DNA of 64,000 nt from Amycolatopsis sp. QT-25 (lineage in GTDB: Bacteria > Actinomycetota > Actinomycetes > Mycobacteriales > Pseudonocardiaceae). Each line of letters opens with the position of its first letter. Position 1 is the first letter of the stretch. Shown here piece by piece: positions 16,128 to 24,184 of the stretch. Under the pieces are notes generated by a model. That model saw nothing but the letters and a program-made list of their open reading frames with translations, was not told where the DNA came from and searched no databases. Made by a program: the position numbers and the translations under genes. The DNA lies in NCBI RefSeq assembly GCF_029369745.1, contig NZ_CP120210.1, forward strand, positions 4,836,001 to 4,900,000, in the 5' to 3' direction.

Positions 16128-16160
16128 GCCGCCCCGGCTCCGACTCGGAGCCGGGGCGGC
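16128..16160 (+). terminator. Strong stem-loop terminator after the DUF2786 gene
   Basis: A perfect 16-base stem (16128-16143 with 16145-16160) around a single C, eleven bases after the stop at 16117. It argues that the following gene starts at 16213 rather than at the GTG overlapping the stop at 16117, because the hairpin would otherwise lie inside that coding region. Confidence 0.8.
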
Positions 16161-16212
16161 CTACTACCCTCAACACCAGCACGAGACAGGCCAGGGAGGG
16201 GACGGAGTTCAC

Positions 16213-16842
16213 GTGATACCGGCGGGCCGCACGCTCATCACTCAAGAGGACATCGCTGCACTGCACGGCATGAGCCTGCGCACGGCACGGCGAGCCGACC
16301 CGCCGCCGTGGGACCAGCCGGGACACCCGGAGCAAGTCAATCCCGTTCGCGGCCGGACACACCGGAAGCTCTGGGATGCCGAGCAGGCCGCTGCGTTCGC
16401 GCGCGGCGAGCCGGTGCCCGTACTTCCGGCACTCGGCAATCCGGGGGATCTGCTGGACCGGGTCGAGGCGGCCGAGGCCGCAGGGATCACGCCCGCCACG
16501 TGGCTGCGTTACGAGAGCGCCGAACGCGAACGGTCCCGCGCCGAGGGTGAGCGCCCGCTCGTTCCCGCGCCGGACGAAGAACACGGCGGCGTGCCCTTCT
16601 GGCACCGCAGCACGGTGGAGACCTACCGTGCCGAGCGCGAACAGCCCGAGCGCAGACACAGCGGCGGCCGACCGGCCGGAGCAACCGACAAGGCCCCGCG
16701 CGGCGAGCTGGCCGCGCGCGTGGCCGAGCTGCTGACCGAAACCGGCGACGACGGGCTTCCGCTGACCGTCGCGGAGATCGCCCGTCGCCTCGGTGTGCAC
16801 TACACCACGGCGCACAAGTACGTCTCTGCTGCCCGCGACTAG
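16213..16842 (+). CDS. Phage protein with N- and C-terminal helix-turn-helix motifs
   Basis: 209 residues from GTG 16213 (GGAG five bases upstream; after the 16128-16160 terminator). The N-terminus (TLITQEDIAALHGMSLRTARR) is an excisionase-like helix-turn-helix. The C-terminus (LPLTVAEIARRLGVHYTTAHKY) is a second, MarR/Fic-type helix-turn-helix. The middle is charged and helical. Two DNA-binding ends suggest a regulator or DNA-bridging protein; a control role before the late genes is inferred from position. Confidence 0.7.
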   Translation: MIPAGRTLITQEDIAALHGMSLRTARRADPPPWDQPGHPEQVNPVRGRTHRKLWDAEQAAAFARGEPVPVLPALGNPGDLLDRVEAAEAAGITPATWLRYESAERERSRAEGERPLVPAPDEEHGGVPFWHRSTVETYRAEREQPERRHSGGRPAGATDKAPRGELAARVAELLTETGDDGLPLTVAEIARRLGVHYTTAHKYVSAARD

Positions 16843-16928
16843 AACCCGGTTGCGCCTGACCTGCACCGAACGCTAGATTGATCATGTTGGACCCGTGTGC
16901 GTGCACGGCATTCCTTTGAGACTCGGTT

Positions 16929-16967
16929 GAGAGCCCCGGCTACTACCCCTCGGTAGTCGGGGCTCTC
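16929..16967 (+). terminator. Stem-loop before the HNH gene
   Basis: GAGAGCCCCG (16929-16938) and CGGGGCTCTC (16958-16967) make a perfect 10-base stem, extended inward by imperfect TACC/GGTA pairing. No T-run follows. Confidence 0.65.
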
Positions 16968-17010
16968 CCGCGTTCACACGCGGACAGAACGGTTCCAGGG
17001 CGGTGAGTAC

Positions 17011-17301
17011 ATGCCCGCCTGGTCCGGCAGTAATCGCGCGTCCCGCCTCCCACGTGACTGGCCGCGCCGCCGTACCCGCATTCTGCGACGCGATCCGGTG
17101 TGCTGTCTGTGCTTGGTGGCGTCCTCGACCGAGGTCGACCACATCACTCCCGGCGACAACCACTCGGACGCGAACCTGCAAGGGATCTGCTCCCCGTGTC
17201 ACGCCACCAAGAGCGGACGCGAAGGCGGCCGGGCCGCCGCTGCCCGGCGGCCGTCCGCGAACCGTCCACCCGAACCACACCCCGGATTGATCGAGAGGTG
17301 A
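17011..17301 (+). CDS. HNH endonuclease
   Basis: 96 residues from ATG 17011. The HNH core is clear: CCLCL, then EVDHITPGD (catalytic His), NLQGICSPCH and AKSG-like KSGREGG. Short HNH proteins of this kind are encoded next to the terminase in cos-packaging phages, where they work with the large subunit on packaging-site cleavage. Here about 1.8 kb, including an AT-rich island, separates it from terS, so the cos site may lie in between. The next gene starts four bases after the stop. Confidence 0.88.
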   Translation: MPAWSGSNRASRLPRDWPRRRTRILRRDPVCCLCLVASSTEVDHITPGDNHSDANLQGICSPCHATKSGREGGRAAAARRPSANRPPEPHPGLIER

Positions 17302-17305
17302 ACCC

Positions 17306-17566
17306 ATGCGCGTGCTGTTGCTGCGCTCCCTCGGCGGACACCCCGCCCGCACCATCGTGGACCAGGACCAGGCCGCCGCCGAGTGGCTGCTCACCACCGG
17401 CATGGCCGTAGCCGCACCCGACACGGCGGCCGAGCCCGCCGAGTCCTCGACCACCGAGCCGATCGGCCCGGCCGAGACCGAGACCGCCGCACCGGCCGAG
17501 CCGGTGACCAGCACCGCCGCGTCACGTGGTCGGCGGTCCTCACGCACCGCCACCCCTGGGGGGTGA
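17306..17566 (+). CDS. Small phage protein after HNH, unknown
   Basis: 86 residues from ATG 17306. An ordered N-terminus (MRVLLLRSLGGHPARTIVD, then AAEWLLTTGMAV) is followed by a Pro/Ala/Glu/Thr-rich, probably disordered tail. It is co-transcribed with the HNH gene. No domain is recognised; similar short proteins often lie near head genes of actinophages. Confidence 0.6.
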   Translation: MRVLLLRSLGGHPARTIVDQDQAAAEWLLTTGMAVAAPDTAAEPAESSTTEPIGPAETETAAPAEPVTSTAASRGRRSSRTATPGG

Positions 17567-17734
17567 CCCCTTCGCCGCAGCGCAGGCCCACCGGTTAGGC
17601 ATAGCACCTCGCGGTGTGTACGAAACTCCGGCGATCTCGCCAGTGCATCCGGGTGCCGGCCTCGGCGTGAAAGACACGGCGGGCTCGGCACGCCGCTTCC
17701 GCGGCGCGCCGACCCCGCATCCGGCAATGTCGGT

Positions 17735-17950
17735 TTACCTCCTGCTGACGAGCTGGACCAGGTATGCCAGGAGACCCGGCCCGCCGACGATGACCATCGC
17801 GAGGGCGAGCGCCCCCGTGAGGACAAGGAGACAGACCAGCCGCCGGTACCGCTTCGCGCAGCTCAGAGCGTTATCTGCGGCTCCGGCCAGCGTGTCAGGT
17901 TGGTGAGAGTCGTGCGGGCATGATTTGCCACATCGACTACACTTGCACAT
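17735..17950 (-). CDS. Small Cys-rich membrane protein on the reverse strand
   Basis: 71 residues from ATG 17950 (AGAGA eight bases upstream; TTG 17956 is an alternative). MCKCSRCGKSCPHDSH is a compact Cys/His metal-binding-like head. A single hydrophobic segment (LVCLLVLTGALALAMVIVGG) and a short basic tail follow. Orientation against the late genes and a position beside the AT-rich island suggest lysogenic expression, for example as a superinfection-exclusion factor; this is an inference. Confidence 0.55.
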   Translation of the reverse strand: MCKCSRCGKSCPHDSHQPDTLAGAADNALSCAKRYRRLVCLLVLTGALALAMVIVGGPGLLAYLVQLVSRR

Positions 17951-17999
17951 ACGCAATATCTCTTTTCTCGCCTGGAAGCTAGTTTTGAGTTGTTGCGCA

Positions 18000-18043
18000 G
18001 GGACGTCTAGCAGCTGTAACTGTTAGGCGTCCCGTTTATTTTA
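18000..18043 (+). terminator. Rho-independent terminator in the AT-rich island
   Basis: GGGACG...CGTCCC with inner CTA/TAG and CAG/CTG pairing forms a long, slightly bulged hairpin (18000-18033), followed by GTTTATTTTA. It ends rightward transcription just before the promoter at 18057. Confidence 0.7.
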
Positions 18044-18056
18044 TGTAAACTATAAT

Positions 18057-18086
18057 TTGACACTTCCTTTTGTTGTAATTTATAGA
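18057..18086 (+). promoter_or_regulatory. Near-consensus sigma-70-type promoter, probably for the late operon
   Basis: TTGACA (18057-18062), an 18-base spacer and TATAGA (18081-18086), in the most AT-rich stretch of the window (about 18030-18125). It points towards mom, terS and terL. Such a complete -35/-10 pair is unusual in this GC-rich DNA. Confidence 0.7.
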
Positions 18087-18111
18087 TTACAAGGGCTCAA
18101 ATATTAAACAT

Positions 18112-18140
18112 GGCCCTAAACTCATTAATGAGTTAGGGCC
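18112..18140 (+). other. Leader hairpin downstream of the late promoter
   Basis: A 29-base inverted repeat (GGCCCTAA...TTAGGGCC with a CTCATT/AATGAG core and one bulged A) begins about 20 bases after the expected transcript start. It could be an attenuator, a 5' stabiliser or the end of a very short RNA. Confidence 0.55.
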
Positions 18141-18317
18141 TCTAGTACGGCTGCGACGGAAAAGTAGGGATAGAACCTGACTGGGTCGCGTGCCCGCGAC
18201 CCGGCCTCAATGCGAGGCCCATCCGTCTCGGCCAGCTTACCCCGCTCCTTCCGCTGTCGGCGGTGGGGTGGCAGCCGCGCCGCGCCAACCTCTGACCTGC
18301 TGGGAGGTGACGCGCAC

Positions 18318-18470
18318 ATGGCCGCCACCTCCCCCCGTCCCCGGACCAAGGATGCCCGCGAACCCGACTTCCGTCCGATCACCGACGTCCCCCGCCTCGA
18401 CCAGCTCTCCGCCCGGACTCTGGCTCGCCGAGCCTGCGGAGCGGCCCCCGCCCGGCGGACCGCACGCTGA
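18318..18470 (+). CDS. 50-residue ORF overlapping the start of mom
   Basis: ATG 18318 has an excellent ribosome site (GGGAGGTG, then eight bases). The product (MAATSPRPRTKDAREPDFRPI...) overlaps the Mom frame by more than 100 bases. Either it is a separate small gene coupled to mom, as com is to mom in phage Mu, or its first half is the true N-terminus of the Mom protein joined by a frameshift. Its last 16 residues read like an out-of-frame copy of the Mom frame, which favours the frameshift reading. There is no Com-like zinc finger. Confidence 0.5.
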   Translation: MAATSPRPRTKDAREPDFRPITDVPRLDQLSARTLARRACGAAPARRTAR

Positions 18471-19107
18471 CCCGGCCGTCCCGCTGCTGGTTGCTCCGTG
18501 CACCTGGCACGCGGCGCAGTACGCGGTACTGCGCTGGCACTACTCGCAGAAGATGCCGAGAAGCAAGATCGCCCCGTTCGGGGTCTGGGAGCACGGCGAG
18601 TTCACCGGCGTGGTGATGTTCGGCCGGTCCGCCACGGCCGCGCTCGGCAGCCCTTACGGCCTGGATCAGACCGAGTGCGTGGAGCTGCTGCGCGTCGCGC
18701 TGCGCCCGCATGAGCACCCGGTGACTCAGATGGTCGCGGCCAGCCTGCGCCAGCTCCGGGCCGCGTGCCCCGGCCTGCGGCTCATCGTGTCCTACGCCGA
18801 CACCGCCCAAGGCCACAGAGGCGGGATCTACCAGGCCGGGAACTGGATCTACGCCGGTTCCACCAACCCCACGAACGCGTCCTACGTCGTACACGGGCAG
18901 CTCGTGCACGGCCGGACCCTGCGGCACATGGCCGTCCACCGGCCGAGCGGGGAGACCGCCGAGGAGTTCGTTCGCCGCACCGTGGACCCGAACGTGCGCC
19001 GGGTAGTCGAGACCACGATCAAGCACCGCTACCTGTATCCGCTGGACCGCGCGATGCGCCGCCAGGTCACCCCGCTGGCGAAGCCGTACCCGGCCGCCCC
19101 TGCCTGA
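18352..19107 (+). CDS. mom: Mom-type DNA adenine modification protein
   Basis: 251 residues from ATG 18352, the only canonical in-frame start before the domain. The N-terminal 45 residues look non-native. The domain starts around VPLLVAPCTWHAAQYAVLRWHYSQKMP and contains FGVWEHGEFTGVVMFGR, ELLRVAL and the characteristic SYADTAQGHRGGIYQAGNWIYAG. This matches the GNAT-like Mom family, founded by phage Mu Mom, which adds a carbamoylmethyl-type group to adenine and protects phage DNA from host restriction. It is encoded at the head of the late operon, as expected for modification during packaging. The family call is firm; the exact chemistry is not known here. Confidence 0.82.
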   Translation: MPANPTSVRSPTSPASTSSPPGLWLAEPAERPPPGGPHADPAVPLLVAPCTWHAAQYAVLRWHYSQKMPRSKIAPFGVWEHGEFTGVVMFGRSATAALGSPYGLDQTECVELLRVALRPHEHPVTQMVAASLRQLRAACPGLRLIVSYADTAQGHRGGIYQAGNWIYAGSTNPTNASYVVHGQLVHGRTLRHMAVHRPSGETAEEFVRRTVDPNVRRVVETTIKHRYLYPLDRAMRRQVTPLAKPYPAAPA

Positions 19108-19121
19108 ACTGGGGGTGAGCC

Positions 19122-19565
19122 GTGGCGATCACCGGACGGCCGCCCTCGGCCAACCCTCGCAACCGCAACCCCAAGGCATACGACTGGACCACGGTCGAGG
19201 CAGTCCCGTTCGACGGGGACTCGCCGGAGCTGCCGCGCAACGGCCGGAAGAAGTGGCACCCGGAAACGCTGGCGTGGTGGGACGCGGTCCGCCGGATGCC
19301 GCACTGTCGCCTGTGGACGGAGACGGACTGGCGGTTCGCGATGGAAACCGCGGTGCTGGTCGACGCGTTCTGGCGCGGCGAGGCCAACCGCGCCGCCGAA
19401 CTCCGGCTGCGCGCGGCCAAGCTCGGCCTGACCCACGAGGACCGGCTCAAGCTCCGCATCCGCTACACCACACCCGGCGACGACACCGATGCCCCACCAG
19501 TCCCGGACGCTGCGGCGGTGACCCGCCTGGACGAGCGGCGCAGGAGGCTCGGCGGTGCCTCGTGA
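19122..19565 (+). CDS. terS: Terminase small subunit
   Basis: 147 residues from GTG 19122 (GGGGGTGA upstream). MAITGRPPSANPRNRNP, then RNGRKKWHPETLAWWDAVRRMP, is the typical N-terminal pattern of actinophage small terminases; the rest is helical with an Arg-rich end. It overlaps the large-subunit gene by 11 bases. It recognises the packaging site and loads the large subunit. Confidence 0.82.
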   Translation: MAITGRPPSANPRNRNPKAYDWTTVEAVPFDGDSPELPRNGRKKWHPETLAWWDAVRRMPHCRLWTETDWRFAMETAVLVDAFWRGEANRAAELRLRAAKLGLTHEDRLKLRIRYTTPGDDTDAPPVPDAAAVTRLDERRRRLGGAS

Positions 19566-21231
19566 ACTCGTCTACGCACCCGGCCACGACCGGGACCGGT
19601 CGCTGGGCTGGCTGGCGGCGGCCTGGACCGAGCACTTCACCGTGCACGGCCCCGGTGACGTCCAAGGCGATGACGTCGACCTGGACGACGAGTTCGCCGG
19701 GTTCCTGATCGACACCTACGCCCTCGACACCAACGGACGCCGCCAGTACAGCCGCGCTGTCCTGTCCCGCGCGAAAGGCCGAGCCAAAAGCGAAATCGCT
19801 GGGTTCGTCGGGCTGTTCGAGGCGTTCGGCCCGTGCCGGTTCTGCGGCTGGGCCAAGGGCGGCGAGACCTACCGGTGGCGAGACTTCACCTACACCTACG
19901 CACCCGGCGAGCCGATGGGCCAGCCGCTCATCTACCCCTACATTCGTTGCCTGGCAACCGAAGAGAGCCAGACCGGCAATACCTACGACGTCATCCATTT
20001 CAACCTGACCGAGGGCCCGCTCGGTGAAGACCTGCCGAATGATGCGGCCGGGCTGACCCGTGTGCTGCTGCCTGGCGGCGGGGAGATCGTCCCGTCTACC
20101 GCCAGCTCCTCGGCGAAGGACGGCGGCAAGGAATCGCTGGCGATCTTCGACGAACCGCACCTCTACATCACGCCCGAGCTGCGGCGGATGTTCAAGACCG
20201 TGGACCGCAACCTGCGCAAGCGTAAGGCCGCCCAGCCCTGGGGCCTGTTCACGTCCACGATGTACCAGGGCGGTCAAGACTCCATCCTCGAAGCCCTGGA
20301 CCGGCAAGCGAAAGCGATCCGCGAAGGCCGTACCCGCTCGGCCCGGCTGCTGTGGGACCACCGCGAGGCCCCGGCCGCTGTCGCGCTGACCGATATGGAC
20401 GCGATGGTGGCGGCGCTGCGGGAGGTCTACGGCCCGGCCGCCGAGTGGATGGATCTTCGCGGAATCGTGGAAAACGAGTTCTGGGACCTGACCAAGGACC
20501 CGGAAGAGAGCCGCCGCTACTTCTTCAATCAGCGTTCCTCTGCGGCCTCGGCGTGGACGACGGCCCCGGAATGGTCCGCCTGTCACGACCCCGAGCGACC
20601 CCCGCTGGTCGACGGGGACACCGTGGTGATGTTCTTCGACGGCAGCAAGAACGACGACGCCACCGGCCTGGTGGCGGTGCGCATGTCCGACGGGCACGCC
20701 GCCGTGCTGCACTGCCAGGAGAAGCCTGAAGGCCCCGCCGGGGCCGGCTGGGAGGTCGACCGGGCGGCCGCCGATCTGGCGGTTCGGACGGCGTTCGACC
20801 GGTTCGACGTGGTCGGGTTCTTCGCCGACGTCCGCGAGTTCGAGTCCTACGTCGACACGTGGGGATTCGAGTTCGGGGACCGGCTGCTGATCGACGCCAC
20901 CACCGGCCGCAGCCGCGCGGCCGTCGCGTTCGACATGCGCGCCAAGGTCCCCGAGTTCACCCCGGCCGTGGGCCGCACCCTGGCCGAGATCAAGCAGAAA
21001 GCCCTGACCCACGACGGGGACACCCGGCTCACCCGGCACGTGCTCAACGCGCGGCGCCTGCCGACCCGCTACGGCGTGCTCATCCGCAAGGAAACGCGGG
21101 ACTCGCCGCACAAGATCGACCTTGCTATCTGCCTGATCGGCGCCCGCCACGTCCGACGCCTGGTCCTCGCCTCCCCGGAATGGGCCAAGCGCGGACGCAA
21201 GCGCACCGGCAAACTCCGCGTCTTCATTTAA
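19555..21231 (+). CDS. terL: Terminase large subunit
   Basis: 558 residues from GTG 19555. ATPase: a Walker-A-like SRAKGRAKSE around residue 72 and Walker B plus catalytic acid in SLAIFDEPHLY (near residue 200). Nuclease: acidic clusters VVMFFDGSKNDDATG (near 360), FFADVREFESY (near 423) and HKIDLAICLIGA (near 522) of the RNase H-like fold. Pumps DNA into the prohead and cuts it. The stop overlaps by eight bases the end of the reverse-strand gene at 21224. Confidence 0.92.
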   Translation: MPRELVYAPGHDRDRSLGWLAAAWTEHFTVHGPGDVQGDDVDLDDEFAGFLIDTYALDTNGRRQYSRAVLSRAKGRAKSEIAGFVGLFEAFGPCRFCGWAKGGETYRWRDFTYTYAPGEPMGQPLIYPYIRCLATEESQTGNTYDVIHFNLTEGPLGEDLPNDAAGLTRVLLPGGGEIVPSTASSSAKDGGKESLAIFDEPHLYITPELRRMFKTVDRNLRKRKAAQPWGLFTSTMYQGGQDSILEALDRQAKAIREGRTRSARLLWDHREAPAAVALTDMDAMVAALREVYGPAAEWMDLRGIVENEFWDLTKDPEESRRYFFNQRSSAASAWTTAPEWSACHDPERPPLVDGDTVVMFFDGSKNDDATGLVAVRMSDGHAAVLHCQEKPEGPAGAGWEVDRAAADLAVRTAFDRFDVVGFFADVREFESYVDTWGFEFGDRLLIDATTGRSRAAVAFDMRAKVPEFTPAVGRTLAEIKQKALTHDGDTRLTRHVLNARRLPTRYGVLIRKETRDSPHKIDLAICLIGARHVRRLVLASPEWAKRGRKRTGKLRVFI

Positions 21232-21856
21232 ATCGCTTCAAGATGAATAGCCAGAAACGAGCCCTAAGAGGTGGATTGGCGGCGACCAGTTTGTCCATTG
21301 AATTCTGCATTTCAGCTAAGCGTTCAAAGCCCGATCCGGTCCTAGGATGAACTTTCCACGTTTTCCCGCTGTTATCTTGTACGCGGACCTCTTTGACGAT
21401 CATTGCCGCTGTCATTGTGCTCTCGTCGTCCATTTGAATCTTAGACTGAATGTAGCGACCTGTAATGATATTGCTTGAGCCTACAATTTCTTTCGTCTCA
21501 CCTGGAGGAATGGTGGCGTGGCTCAAGTTACCCTTAAAGTGCAGCGGTCGCGGCTTCCGATATCCAGAGGTTTTCTGAAGGTCAGCAAGGATTGCGAACA
21601 CCTCGTAGTCCACCGAGATTACATATACAGGCAAGTTGCTAGCATTCTTAATGTACAAGATCGGCGTTATCTGAGTTCTTTCTTCGCCAGATTGCATGAA
21701 CGTCCCAGAGGTAACCTCCCCCCAGAATCCTGTGCTGTCGAGCTGTTGTCGTCTTTTATGGGTTCGATCGCGAAAGATTACATACGCGGCAGCGGAAAAG
21801 GATGCTGCCGTGAACCACGATGGCACATTTCCCCAGTCTAAGCCCAGATAACCCAC
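21224..21856 (-). CDS. Reverse-strand moron: membrane-anchored unknown protein
   Basis: 210 residues; GTG 21856 is chosen for GAGAGGG five bases upstream (ATG 21904 lacks a ribosome site). It opens with VGYLGLDWGNVPSWFTAASFSAAAYVIFRDR, one membrane segment, then a soluble beta-rich domain (ITPILYIKNASNLPVYVISVDYEVF and others) ending in a basic helix. It runs against the terL and portal genes and is clearly AT-richer, the usual marks of a moron expressed in lysogeny. A host-fitness or exclusion role is plausible; the family is not recognised. Confidence 0.72.
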   Translation of the reverse strand: MGYLGLDWGNVPSWFTAASFSAAAYVIFRDRTHKRRQQLDSTGFWGEVTSGTFMQSGEERTQITPILYIKNASNLPVYVISVDYEVFAILADLQKTSGYRKPRPLHFKGNLSHATIPPGETKEIVGSSNIITGRYIQSKIQMDDESTMTAAMIVKEVRVQDNSGKTWKVHPRTGSGFERLAEMQNSMDKLVAANPPLRARFWLFILKRFK

Positions 21857-21935
21857 GTCGCCCTCTCTGTTGCCTCGTGGCTCGGTCCAACCGGAACGCT
21901 TCATGTTACCGATCTGAGGGAGAGGAGGTATCTGC

Positions 21936-23264
21936 TTGCCGCTCAAAGTGTCCGAAGCTGTCGATATAGCACACCGCATCGAATCCGTCTGGCCGGACCG
22001 GGCCCGCAACGACCGGATTCATCGTTACGTTCAAGGTGATCATGATCTGCCGTTCGCGCCGCGTTCGGCGCGTGCCGCTTACCGGTGGTTGCTGGATCGG
22101 TCTCGGACGAACTGGTGTCGTCTGCTGGTCCAGTTGCTGAGCCAGAACCTGTTCGTGGACGGCTACCGTGCGCTCGGCGACGACCAGGCGGACGAGCCGC
22201 TGGGCTGGTCGCACTGGAGCCGCAACGGCCTGGCGCGTCGCCAGGCCGCAGTGCACCGCGCGACCCTGAAATACGGCTGGTCCTACACCACCGTCTTGCC
22301 GGGCGACACGGCCCCGTTGATCCGGGGCGTGTCTCCGCGCAACATGACCGCCGTCTACGCCGATGACGCCGATCCCTGGCCGATCTACGCCTTGCAACGG
22401 AAGACGTCGTGGACCCCGGACGGACCGCGCCAGGTCTACCGGCTGCTGGACGATCGCGCTGTCTACACCCTGGCCGAGAATGACCCCGGCAAGGGACCGT
22501 CCTATCTCGACCACGTCGAGCATGGGCTCGGGGTGTGCCCGGTGGTGCGGTTCCTGGACGAGGACGACCTCGACGCCGACAGCCCCGGCGTGGTCTCGCC
22601 TGTGCTCGATATCCAGGACAGGCTGAACTATCAGACGTTCCTGTTGATGACGACCGGCGAGCATGGCGCGCACCGGCAGCGCTGGGCCGCCGGGCTGGAA
22701 CTGGACGACGACGAGGAACCGCCGATCGGCCCGGACCGGCTGCTGCACTCCGACAGCCCGGAGACACGGTTCGGGACGTTCGATTCCACGGACATGACCG
22801 GCTATGTGGCGGTCCTGGAACAGATCCTGCGGCATCTGGCCGCGATCACTCAGACTCCGGCGTGGGCGCTGCACGGGTCGTTGTCGAACCTGGCGGCCGA
22901 CACGATCGACGCCGCAGACGCCGGGCTACAGCGCCGCGTCGGTGAACGGAAGACGTCTTACGGGGAGTCGTGGCAGCAGACGCTGCGGCTGTCCTGCCTC
23001 GCAGCCGGGGATGAGGCCGGATGGCTCGACACCACGGCCGTGGTCCGCTGGCGCGACACCTCGACCAGATCCCTGGCCGCTGTGGTCGACGCGTGGGGCA
23101 AGGCCGTGCAGATGCTCGAAGTCCCGGCCCGCGCAACGTGGGAACGCCTTCCGGGTGTCACCGATCAGGACGTCCGCCGCTGGGAGCAGATGCCTGCCAC
23201 CCCGGACGGGCACGCGCTGCTGGCCGACAGCCTGAGCCGCGCCACCGACCCGGCCGGGCGGTGA
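21936..23264 (+). CDS. Portal protein
   Basis: 442 residues from TTG 21936, supported by AGGAGG seven bases upstream. SPP1 gp6-like portal features: an RNDRIHRYVQGDHDLPFAP segment near the N-terminus, NWCRLLVQLLSQNLFVDGYR, and the helical, Arg/Trp-rich C-terminal half with SLSNLAADTIDAADAGLQRRV. Forms the dodecameric vertex through which DNA enters. Followed after three bases by the MuF-like gene. Confidence 0.9.
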   Translation: MPLKVSEAVDIAHRIESVWPDRARNDRIHRYVQGDHDLPFAPRSARAAYRWLLDRSRTNWCRLLVQLLSQNLFVDGYRALGDDQADEPLGWSHWSRNGLARRQAAVHRATLKYGWSYTTVLPGDTAPLIRGVSPRNMTAVYADDADPWPIYALQRKTSWTPDGPRQVYRLLDDRAVYTLAENDPGKGPSYLDHVEHGLGVCPVVRFLDEDDLDADSPGVVSPVLDIQDRLNYQTFLLMTTGEHGAHRQRWAAGLELDDDEEPPIGPDRLLHSDSPETRFGTFDSTDMTGYVAVLEQILRHLAAITQTPAWALHGSLSNLAADTIDAADAGLQRRVGERKTSYGESWQQTLRLSCLAAGDEAGWLDTTAVVRWRDTSTRSLAAVVDAWGKAVQMLEVPARATWERLPGVTDQDVRRWEQMPATPDGHALLADSLSRATDPAGR

Positions 23265-23267
23265 TCG

Positions 23268-24047
23268 GTGGCCGTCACCTCGGCCGGACGCGCGGCCACC
23301 ACGGCGCACCGGCTCGCCCAGGGCCGGGTCTCGGCGCGGGTCGTCGCTGACGTCCTCGGGCTCTGGCGGTCGCTGGACCCGTTACGGCTGGTTGACCCCG
23401 CGTGGATGGGCCAGGTCCTGACCGCGCTGGCCCGGCACCGCGAAACCTCCGCCGAGCTGGCCGCGAGCTACTACCGTGACTTCCGGCGAGCCGAGGTTCC
23501 CGCGGCTGCGGCGTTCACGCCGTCCGCTGGGCTGGCCGGCACTTCCTCGCCGTGGCGGGGCCGGGCCGTGACGTCGTTGCGTGTCACTGGCACCCGCCTG
23601 GTGGCGCGGCTGATCCTCGGCGGCTGGGACCCCGCGCGAGCCTTGGACAAGGCCGGGCCGGGTGTCGCGGCCGCGAGTTCCCGCCACGTACTCGACGCGG
23701 GCCGTGAGTACGTACAGACCGCGCTGCGGGCTGATCCGGTCGCGCGCGGATGGCTGCGCGTCACCGGCGCGGACCCGTGCTCGTTCTGCGCGATGCTCGC
23801 CAGTCGCGGAGCGACCGGGAAACCCGTTCTCTACCGCTCCGAGCGGTCCGCCACGACCTCGTCCAAGACCGGCGAGGAGTACCACGACGGATGCCATTGC
23901 CAGGCCGAACCCGTGTTCGGCCCCGTCGTCTTGCCCGAGGCGTCCCAGCGGTTCGCCGCGCTGTGGGAGACCTCGACCGAAGGGCTGTCCGGCAAAGCCG
24001 CCCGCAACGCCTTCCGTCGCGCTTACAACGCCGCCCGTCGCGGCTGA
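23268..24047 (+). CDS. MuF-like minor head protein
   Basis: 259 residues from GTG 23268. The helical N-terminal two-thirds is followed by the hallmark ADPCSFCAML...TGEEYHDGCHCQAEPVF, the Cys/His-rich motif of the VG15/MuF-type minor capsid proteins encoded next to portals. Placed between portal and scaffold. May act in capsid maturation or be injected with DNA; no protease triad is claimed. Confidence 0.82.
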   Translation: MAVTSAGRAATTAHRLAQGRVSARVVADVLGLWRSLDPLRLVDPAWMGQVLTALARHRETSAELAASYYRDFRRAEVPAAAAFTPSAGLAGTSSPWRGRAVTSLRVTGTRLVARLILGGWDPARALDKAGPGVAAASSRHVLDAGREYVQTALRADPVARGWLRVTGADPCSFCAMLASRGATGKPVLYRSERSATTSSKTGEEYHDGCHCQAEPVFGPVVLPEASQRFAALWETSTEGLSGKAARNAFRRAYNAARRG

Positions 24048-24184
24048 GCGCCCCCTTGACCGGCCGCCCGCCCGGATTCCCACGACAGCCCAACAGCTTC
24101 TCCCCGCTGTCGCATGGAGAAACCGGGCGGGTGGCCTTCCACCCCCGCCCCTGTCCACCGACTTTTCCTTTGGAGATCGAGCAA

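Noticed and set aside
17526..17906. 126-codon plus-strand frame between the HNH operon and the AT-rich island
   Set aside because: No ribosome site, low-complexity Pro/Arg product, and the minus strand has a better small membrane-protein candidate.
18110..18136. Eight-codon leader peptide (ATG to TAG) inside the late-leader hairpin
   Set aside because: No ribosome site and no regulatory codon run; most likely chance within the palindrome.
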